A program made the translations under genes and the position numbers. A DNA stretch of 9,239 nt from an uncultured Bacillota bacterium (GTDB lineage: Bacteria; Bacillota_I; Bacilli_A; RF39; UBA660): contig CAMNHZ010000032.1 in NCBI GenBank assembly GCA_946540075.1, positions 1-9,239 of the forward strand. The letters run 5' to 3'. The notes beneath the pieces were generated by a model. It saw only the letters and a program-made list of their open reading frames with translations, did not search any database and was not told the origin of the DNA. Shown in pieces: positions 6,843 through 9,239 of the stretch. How positions within the stretch are numbered: the stretch's first letter is position 1; each line of letters opens with the position of its first letter.

Positions 6843-8051
6843 TTATAGAATATTAATTCCCATTTCTCTAGCTTCGCTTCTTGTTTTTACATCAATCTTA
6901 TGATGTGTTAAACGTGCAGCAAGACGAACATTTTGTCCTTTCTTACCAATCGCTAATGAAAGATTTTCATCATCTACAATAACAAGTGCTTCATTTTCTT
7001 TTTCTCCACCAAGTACAACAGTTAAATTTTTAGCAGGACTTAAAGCATTCTCAATAAATCTAGCACTATCATTACTATATTCAACTACATCAATTTTTTC
7101 ACCATTTAACTCTTTAATAATATTATTTATTCTAGATCCTCTTTCTCCAATACAAGAACCAACAGCTTCTACATTAGGATTTTCTGAATATACAGCTATT
7201 TTAGTTCTATTACCAGCATCACGAGCTACACTATAAATCAAAATAATACCATCTCTAACCTCTGGAATTTCAAGTTCAAATAATCTTTTTACAAAACCAT
7301 AATGTTTTCTAGATAAAAGAATTAATGGTCCCTTAGTACCGCTATCTACTTTAGTTATATATACTTTTATACTAGATCCCATTTTAATTGTTTCCCCTGG
7401 AATAATCTCTGACTTAGGTAAAATACCTTGTGTTTTCCCCAAATCTATATAATAATTTTTAACATCTTCCATTGAAACAAGACCAGTAACCATTTCATCT
7501 TGTTTATCACTAAATTCATTCATTATGTTAGCACGTTCTGCTTCTCTAACTTTTTGAACAATAACTTGTTTAGCAGTACTTGCAGCTACACGTCCAAATT
7601 CTCTTGGTTTAACTTCGGTTTCAATAGTTTCACCAACTTTAATATCTGGAACTATTTTTTTAGCATCATCTAAATATAAATGAATACGTGGATCATATTC
7701 TACTTCTTCTTTTAATTCTGCAAGTTCTTCGTCTGTCAATGGTGTATATGGATCGCTTTTCTCTAATTCTATAAGCTCTTCCTCAGTAAGACGATGTTCT
7801 TCTTTAGGATTATCAACTACAGTTTTATAAGAGAATACTTTAATTTCTCCTGTTTCACGATTAATTTCAACTCTTGAAGAAGTATGATAATTCTTTTTAC
7901 AAGCACTAGTAAGCGCTAATTCTAAAGCTTCAAATATAACATCTTCACTAATTCCTTTTTCCTTTTCTAAAACATCAATTGCTTTCTTAAATGCTTTAAT
8001 ATCTATCTTATTTTCATTAAGTTCTGGCTCATTCTTTTTTCTTTTTGCCAT
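6843..8051 (-). CDS. nusA: Transcription termination/antitermination factor NusA
   Basis: 402 residues (371 in B. subtilis). NusA binds RNA polymerase near the RNA exit channel and modulates pausing and intrinsic termination. Order: polymerase-binding N-terminal domain (about 12-175, with FGRVAASTAKQVIVQKVREAE at 152-172); S1 domain (about 185-250); KH1 with GSCIGERGSRI (298-308); KH2 with AIGKKGQNVRLAAR (367-380). As in other Firmicutes, there are no C-terminal acidic repeats. The excess length is mainly an acidic insertion after KTVVD, about residues 81-118, holding two copies of LT(E/D)EELxEL (88-96, 105-113). The ATG at 8051 is chosen because MAKRKK is preceded by GAAGGGAAG and lies 1 base after the rimP stop; the in-frame ATG at 8105 is inside rimP and would add unrelated residues. 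Second gene of the operon, and a possible autoregulator of its own leader. Confidence 0.96.
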   Translation of the reverse strand: MAKRKKNEPELNENKIDIKAFKKAIDVLEKEKGISEDVIFEALELALTSACKKNYHTSSRVEINRETGEIKVFSYKTVVDNPKEEHRLTEEELIELEKSDPYTPLTDEELAELKEEVEYDPRIHLYLDDAKKIVPDIKVGETIETEVKPREFGRVAASTAKQVIVQKVREAERANIMNEFSDKQDEMVTGLVSMEDVKNYYIDLGKTQGILPKSEIIPGETIKMGSSIKVYITKVDSGTKGPLILLSRKHYGFVKRLFELEIPEVRDGIILIYSVARDAGNRTKIAVYSENPNVEAVGSCIGERGSRINNIIKELNGEKIDVVEYSNDSARFIENALSPAKNLTVVLGGEKENEALVIVDDENLSLAIGKKGQNVRLAARLTHHKIDVKTRSEAREMGINIL

Positions 8052-8052
8052 C

Positions 8053-8307
8053 TTAAACACTTCCCTTCTCTTTTGAACAAACATCCAAAATATAATTATC
8101 TTCAATCATATCTTTCTCATCCAATAAAGGATTTATAATATTACTAACAGTAACACAATCATCAAGATTGATAATACCATTCTTATCAATAATTACTCTA
8201 AGAAAATATACACTACCTTCTTTTTCATAAACTATCTCATCAATATTAAATCCAGCATCAGTTACAGGCTTAGTAATTAATTCTTTTACACTATCAACTA
8301 TATTCAT
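8053..8307 (-). CDS. rimP: RimP, N-terminal domain only (shortened ribosome maturation factor)
   Basis: 84 residues; RimP is normally about 150. RimP assists 30S maturation. The N-terminal domain is well kept: VKELITKPVTDAGFNIDEI (7-25), LRVIID (36-41), LDDCVTVSNIINPLLDE (48-64) and YILDV (72-76). Just where the family continues as VSSPGxxRPL into the C-terminal SH3-like domain, the protein reads VCSKEKGSV and stops. The nusA ATG begins 1 base after the stop, so there is no room for the missing half in any frame. It is therefore a deletion or fixed short form, not a local frameshift. GGAGGT lies very close (3 bases) to the ATG, and no other in-frame start fits. First gene of the operon. Whether the single domain works in ribosome assembly is unknown. 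Confidence 0.88.
   Translation of the reverse strand: MNIVDSVKELITKPVTDAGFNIDEIVYEKEGSVYFLRVIIDKNGIINLDDCVTVSNIINPLLDEKDMIEDNYILDVCSKEKGSV
8061..8069 (-). promoter_or_regulatory. Ribosome site deciding the nusA start
   Basis: Minus-strand GAAGGGAAG (8069-8061) lies within the last rimP codons, about 9-11 bases before the ATG at 8051. It supports that start over the ATG at 8105 and suggests translational coupling to rimP. Confidence 0.6.
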
Positions 8308-8325
8308 ATTACCTCCATTTACGTC

Positions 8326-8356
8326 AAAGAGTGGGATGATGACCCACTCTTTTTTT
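8326..8356 (-). promoter_or_regulatory. GC-rich hairpin in the rimP operon leader
   Basis: AAAGAGTGGG (8326-8335) and CCCACTCTTT (8343-8352) form a perfect 10-pair stem with a 7-base loop. In the leftward transcript it lies between the predicted start (about 8365) and the rimP ribosome site (8316-8311), with an A run before it and only UUU after it. In the rightward sense it has a seven-T tail and would be a textbook terminator, but no rightward gene leads into it. Likely a leader regulatory element, possibly a NusA-responsive attenuator as known for the B. subtilis operon. Confidence 0.6.
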
Positions 8357-8371
8357 GTAACTTCTGTAAAT

Positions 8372-8380
8372 ATTATAGCA
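8372..8380 (-). promoter_or_regulatory. Extended -10 promoter of rimP-nusA-rnpM-infB
   Basis: Minus-strand TGCTATAAT (8380-8372) is a perfect TGn-TATAAT. The upstream -35 region (around 8393-8400) has only a weak match. The predicted start near 8365 leaves a leader of about 58 bases carrying the hairpin. Confidence 0.7.
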
Positions 8381-8426
8381 CATTTTTCATAATTTGCACC
8401 TTTTTTTATAATAATTACTTAAATTT

Positions 8427-8435
8427 TGTTATAAT
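8427..8435 (+). promoter_or_regulatory. Extended -10 promoter of the CPBP protease gene
   Basis: TGTTATAAT is a perfect TGn-TATAAT, identical to that of murT, with no clear -35. The predicted start (about 8441-8443) lies at the ATG at 8442, so that codon is unlikely to be the translation start and the leader is about 15 bases. Confidence 0.7.
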
Positions 8436-8443
8436 TATATTAT

Positions 8444-8453
8444 GGAGAGTGAT
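8444..8453 (+). promoter_or_regulatory. Ribosome site deciding the CPBP protease start
   Basis: GGAGAGTGAT ends 3 bases before the ATG at 8457; the GGAG core is 9 bases away. The in-frame ATG at 8442 lies before this site and has none of its own. Confidence 0.65.
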
Positions 8454-8456
8454 AAA

Positions 8457-9179
8457 ATGACAAAAGTAAAAGATAAAACAAATAAAAATTCTACAGAGAT
8501 AAAACTTGGATTACTTTCTTTTTTAGCTATAATCATTTATGTAATCTTACCTCAATTTGAAATAATACCATTCCAAATAGTTAATATAAATATAAATGAT
8601 ATTCCAATTTTTGTAAAAATATTATATATGGTTTTATTTGAAATATTAATTATATCATCTATATTACTTATATTTAATAAACGTTTAAAAGATGATTTAA
8701 AAGTTTTAAAAAAGAATCATAAACAATATTTCAACACATATATAAAATATTGGTTTTTAATACTTGCACTTATGATGTTTAGTAATCTAATTATTATGTT
8801 AATAAATGGTGGTTCTATAGCAAACAATCAAGAACTAATAAATGAAATGTTTAAAAAGATGCCTATATATACATTAATAAGTTCAGTTATATATGCACCT
8901 ATATGTGAAGAATTATGTTTTAGACTAGCTGTTAGAAATATAATTAAAAATAACATATTATTTATATTTATATCAGGATTATTCTTTGGAAGTTTACATG
9001 TTATCACAAGTTATACTGGTGTAATGGATTTATTATATATTATCCCATACAGTATTCCTGGTTGGGTATTTGCCTATATATTTGTTAAAAGTGATAATAT
9101 CTATGTTCCAATGGGACTACACTTTATGCATAATGGAATATTAATGTCTTTACAAACATTTATTTTCTTATTTAAATAA
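8457..9179 (+). CDS. CPBP (CAAX protease/Abi) family intramembrane metalloprotease
   Basis: 240 residues from the ATG at 8457. The three CPBP motifs are complete: EExxxR (E151, E152, R156), FxxxH (F177, H181) and HxxxN (H222, N226). The conserved Glu and His residues form the active site in this Rce1-like family, buried in the membrane. A Lys-rich N-terminus is followed by hydrophobic segments at about 16-34, 50-74, 97-117, 137-150, 163-180, 190-211 and 215-238, typical of the family. Bacterial members process prenylated-type or membrane peptides, take part in bacteriocin self-immunity or tune peptide signalling. No bacteriocin or signal-peptide gene is visible beside it, so the substrate is unknown. 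It is divergent from rimP, has its own extended -10 promoter and a strong terminator, and is probably monocistronic. Family call secure; role open. Confidence 0.9.
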   Translation: MTKVKDKTNKNSTEIKLGLLSFLAIIIYVILPQFEIIPFQIVNININDIPIFVKILYMVLFEILIISSILLIFNKRLKDDLKVLKKNHKQYFNTYIKYWFLILALMMFSNLIIMLINGGSIANNQELINEMFKKMPIYTLISSVIYAPICEELCFRLAVRNIIKNNILFIFISGLFFGSLHVITSYTGVMDLLYIIPYSIPGWVFAYIFVKSDNIYVPMGLHFMHNGILMSLQTFIFLFK

Positions 9180-9183
9180 TATT

Positions 9184-9215
9184 AAAAATACAATCTTGAA
9201 TGATTGTATTTTTTT
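9184..9215 (+). terminator. Terminator of the CPBP protease gene
   Basis: AAAAATACAATC (9184-9195) pairs perfectly with GATTGTATTTTT (9202-9213) around a 6-base loop, ending in seven Ts (9209-9215). It begins 4 bases after the stop codon. The A run on the left could also let it serve a convergent gene beyond the right edge. Confidence 0.85.
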
Positions 9216-9239
9216 AATTTAGTAAATAATCACTGATAA

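Noticed and set aside
8052..8105. Upstream extension of nusA from an ATG at 8105, or a frameshifted RimP C-terminus in that frame.
   Set aside because: The translation MKIIIFWMFVQKRREVFK resembles neither NusA nor RimP, and the ATG at 8051 has a proper ribosome site.
8442..8456. ATG at 8442 as the CPBP protease start, perhaps leaderless.
   Set aside because: The Shine-Dalgarno sequence lies after it and is correctly spaced for the ATG at 8457.
9219..9239. A minus-strand TAA at 9221-9219 with open codons to the right edge could be the end of a convergent gene using the shared terminator.
   Set aside because: Only six codons are visible and another minus frame also ends in a stop nearby, so no frame can be chosen.

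Overview
The window is very AT-rich, densely packed chromosomal DNA from a low-GC Gram-positive bacterium. The evidence is a murT–gatD pair (lipid II amidation), the Bacilli/Clostridia-style rimP–nusA–rnpM–infB order, GGAGG-type ribosome binding sites and U-tailed terminators. TGA is used once as a stop and every visible Trp is TGG, so the standard bacterial code fits. The reduced gene order and small proteins suggest an uncultured, streamlined, host-associated Bacilli lineage near the Mollicutes (RF39-like). That placement is inference only. I see no rRNA, tRNA, CRISPR array, insertion sequence or phage gene.

Layout. Positions 1-12 may hold the first codons of a leftward gene. A rightward pair, murT (127-1464) and gatD (1461-2186), follows an extended -10 promoter and ends in a perfect palindromic terminator shared with a convergent gene. 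Leftward from there come a secreted InlB-repeat surface protein (2220-3269), a HEFLH zinc-metallopeptidase-like protein (3392-4375), and the translation/transcription operon rimP–nusA–rnpM–infB, transcribed from about 8365 down to 4431. At the right end a CPBP-family membrane protease (8457-9179) is divergent from rimP and closes with a strong terminator.

The most unusual locus is murT–gatD. The synteny and folds are clearly those of the lipid II isoglutaminyl synthase, but GatD has lost both the catalytic Cys (Gly93 by alignment) and the catalytic His (Ile189), so it should not hydrolyse glutamine. Its MurT partner keeps the zinc ribbon and the Asp that normally completes the GatD triad, yet carries an altered P-loop (GSSGKGST), an altered RDQ motif and a replaced NDxxADG segment. 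This could be an ammonia- or amine-dependent ligase with a structural GatD, or a pair with a new substrate.

Second-tier observations: RimP is only its N-terminal half; NusA has an acidic insertion built from a duplicated motif; ylxQ and rbfA are missing from the nusA–infB cluster; a GC-rich hairpin sits in the rimP leader; and the promoters share TGnTATAAT-type extended -10 boxes with recognisably poor -35 boxes and almost no 5' leader.
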